Of a DNA stretch of 7,507 nucleotides, positions 6,164-7,507 are shown one piece after another (within the stretch, counting starts at the first letter, position 1; every line of letters starts with the position of its first letter). Under the pieces are notes generated by a model. That model was not told the origin of the DNA. It saw nothing but the letters and a program-made list of their open reading frames with translations, and did not search any database. The translations under genes were made by a program, and so were the position numbers. The stretch lies in assembly GCA_903864555.1 (NCBI GenBank), contig CAIPGJ010000200.1, positions 1 through 7,507 of the forward strand, read 5' to 3'. Source of the stretch: an uncultured Pseudomonadota bacterium. GTDB lineage: Bacteria; Pseudomonadota; Gammaproteobacteria; Burkholderiales; SG8-39.

Positions 6164-6628
6164 TCAGAACGGAATATCGTCGTCCAGGTCGTCAATGCCG
6201 CCCTTCTTGGCGGCCGGCCGGCCGGCTGGTGCGCCTGAAGGCATGGGCTCTCGCATGTCCGGGGGAGGGCTCATGCCACCACCGCCACCACCCTGGCGCC
6301 CGCCCAGCATCTGCATGACATCGCCGCGTATATCCGTGGCGAATCGATCCGTGCCGTCCTGGGCCTGATACTTGCGGGTACGCAAAGAGCCCTCAACGTA
6401 GATCTGTGAGCCCTTTTTCAGGTACTCACCGGCGACTTCGGCCAGCCGGCCGAAAAAGGAGATGCGGTGCCACTCCGTCTGCTCCTTCATGTCCCCGCTG
6501 GCCTTGTCCTTCCACTTGTCCGTGGTGGCGACGCGGATATTGCAGACCGCATCGCCGCTGGGCAGGAAACGCGTTTCCGGATCGGCACCCAGATTGCCGA
6601 CGATGATGACCTTATTGACCGATGCCAT
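6164..6628 (-). CDS. ssb: Single-stranded DNA-binding protein
   Basis: Binds single-stranded DNA as a tetramer in replication, recombination and repair and recruits partners through its C-terminal tip. The 154 residues start [20 protein letters not shown], followed by the OB-fold with [30 protein letters not shown] and the [13 protein letters not shown] strand, up to about residue 110. A Gly/Pro-rich linker ([15 protein letters not shown]) leads to the acidic tip DDLDDDIPF, which retains the Asp-Asp-hydrophobic-Pro-Phe form that contacts PriA, RecO, ExoI and others. The ATG at 6628 has a strong GGGGGTAGG upstream. It is 33 bases after the MFS gene, so it is either cotranscribed with it or expressed from a promoter inside the MFS 3' end that I cannot identify. 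Confidence 0.97.
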   Translation of the reverse strand: MASVNKVIIVGNLGADPETRFLPSGDAVCNIRVATTDKWKDKASGDMKEQTEWHRISFFGRLAEVAGEYLKKGSQIYVEGSLRTRKYQAQDGTDRFATDIRGDVMQMLGGRQGGGGGGMSPPPDMREPMPSGAPAGRPAAKKGGIDDLDDDIPF

Positions 6629-6661
6629 GGCCTACCCCCGAATGAGATGAGATTGATTGTT

Positions 6662-7507
6662 CTAATTCTGCACTGAACCGGAAACCTGCGCTTGGCTCGC
6701 CCGGGGCGCCGGAGCCTTCATTCCGGCCGCCACCAGCAACCATAACGCAACAAGCACCAATCCGAATACAAAAACAGACACATTTCCATGATGCTGGGCC
6801 AGCCAGCCGCCCACCAGACCACCCGCGGCAAGACCCAGCGCCTGGGTGGTGTTGTAAACCCCGATGGCAGCACCGCGCGCCGAGGCCGGAGCAATGCGCG
6901 ACACCAGCGATGGCAGCGAGGCTTCCAGGATATTGAACGACACAAAAAATGCCGTCAGCAACAGGGTCACGCCGATGAGACTGTCGAGCCACACGGCAAA
7001 CCCCGCCTGCACGCCTGCCATGGTGAGGACCGCCAGGATGAACAGCGCCTTGATCCTACCTCGCCTCTCGGCATACAGGATGGGCGGCATCATCAGCGCG
7101 AAAGACACCAGCACCACCGGCAGGTAAACCTGCCAGTGCGCCTGCACATCGAGGCCACCCCGCACCAGCGCCACCGGCACCACCACAAACATGGCCACCT
7201 GCACCATGTGTAGCACAAAGATGCCGAAATTCAGCCGCAGCAATTCCACATTGTGCAGCACATCGCCCAGTGTCGCCCCCCCCTCATGCGCCTCGACCCG
7301 CGCCGGCTCTGGCGGAACCACGAATACCACCACAGCTATGGCCGCCAGCGCGAGCACGCCGACAAAGGCAAACAGGCCGCCCATGCCCAAGGTGCGGTAA
7401 AGCACCGGTGCCAGCATCAGCGACACGGCAAAGGTGAGGCCGATCGAGCCGCCGATCATCGCCATGACCTTGGTGCGATGTTGCTCGCGGGTCAGGTCGG
7501 CCGCCAT
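6662..7507 (-). CDS. MFS transporter, C-terminal part (5' end outside window)
   Basis: Major facilitator superfamily membrane transporter, substrate not determinable. The 281 visible residues contain about eight hydrophobic helices, consistent with TM5 to TM12. These include MIGGSIGLTFAVSLMLAPVL, GLFAFVGVLALAAIAVVVFV, a central loop (PPEPARVEAHEGG), FGIFVLHMVQVAMFVVVPVA, a cytoplasmic ERRGRIK motif between helices, LLLTAFFVSFNILEASLPSL, RGAAIGVYNTTQALGLAAGG and a last helix VFGLVLVALWLLVAAGM. A short hydrophilic tail ends SGSVQN, with no extra C-terminal domain. The methionine at the window edge is internal: the first four to five helices are missing and the frame is open. The neighbourhood with ssb resembles many betaproteobacteria, where an MFS gene separates uvrA and ssb; uvrA is not visible here. 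Confidence 0.9.
   Translation of the reverse strand: MAADLTREQHRTKVMAMIGGSIGLTFAVSLMLAPVLYRTLGMGGLFAFVGVLALAAIAVVVFVVPPEPARVEAHEGGATLGDVLHNVELLRLNFGIFVLHMVQVAMFVVVPVALVRGGLDVQAHWQVYLPVVLVSFALMMPPILYAERRGRIKALFILAVLTMAGVQAGFAVWLDSLIGVTLLLTAFFVSFNILEASLPSLVSRIAPASARGAAIGVYNTTQALGLAAGGLVGGWLAQHHGNVSVFVFGLVLVALWLLVAAGMKAPAPRASQAQVSGSVQN

Noticed and set aside
7505..7507. ATG at the window edge as start of the MFS gene
   Set aside because: Only about eight helices follow and the sequence starts mid-domain, so it is an internal methionine.

Overview
The window reads as ordinary chromosome of a Gram-negative proteobacterium, most likely a betaproteobacterium. The basis is high GC by eye, the gene order fmdB / DUF502 / aspS / nudB followed by ybhP-clsB, an MFS gene next to ssb, and a Pseudomonas-like (not E. 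coli-like) AspRS N-terminus. I cannot name the genus. Every supported gene lies on the minus strand, so transcription runs from high to low coordinates. There is no RNA gene, CRISPR array, IS element or phage gene, and no gene-free stretch longer than about 140 bases.

In transcription order: (1) 7507-6662, the C-terminal part of an MFS transporter whose 5' end is outside the window. (2) 6628-6164, ssb, 33 bases downstream. (3) A short gap with an imperfect hairpin and a perfect TATAAT box, then a block of fmdB-type zinc ribbon (6026-5637), DUF502 membrane protein (5574-4951) and aspS (4854-3079). (4) A secreted guanyl-specific RNase of the RNase Sa/barnase fold class (3032-2679) and, right behind it, a barstar-type inhibitor (2675-2244). 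(5) nudB for folate synthesis (2170-1724). (6) A broken SRPBCC/START-like gene (1723-1162) carrying one clear frameshift and probably a second. (7) A ybhP-like endonuclease/exonuclease/phosphatase gene (1123-365), overlapping by 4 bases the start of clsB cardiolipin synthase (368-1, cut by the window end).

How they fit together: the core is housekeeping (DNA binding, tRNA charging, folate, phospholipid). AspRS carries the His and Gly determinants of the non-discriminating type, which predicts Asn-tRNA formation through GatCAB. The accessory element is the RNase-barstar pair between aspS and nudB, a toxin/nuclease with its inhibitor, where the inhibitor's ribosome binding site lies in the last codons of the nuclease. 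ybhP-clsB matches the E. coli ybhP-clsB arrangement and points to membrane phospholipid metabolism.

I did not find an undescribed system. The points most worth a second look are the RNase-barstar pair, the decayed SRPBCC gene, and the AspRS specificity signature.
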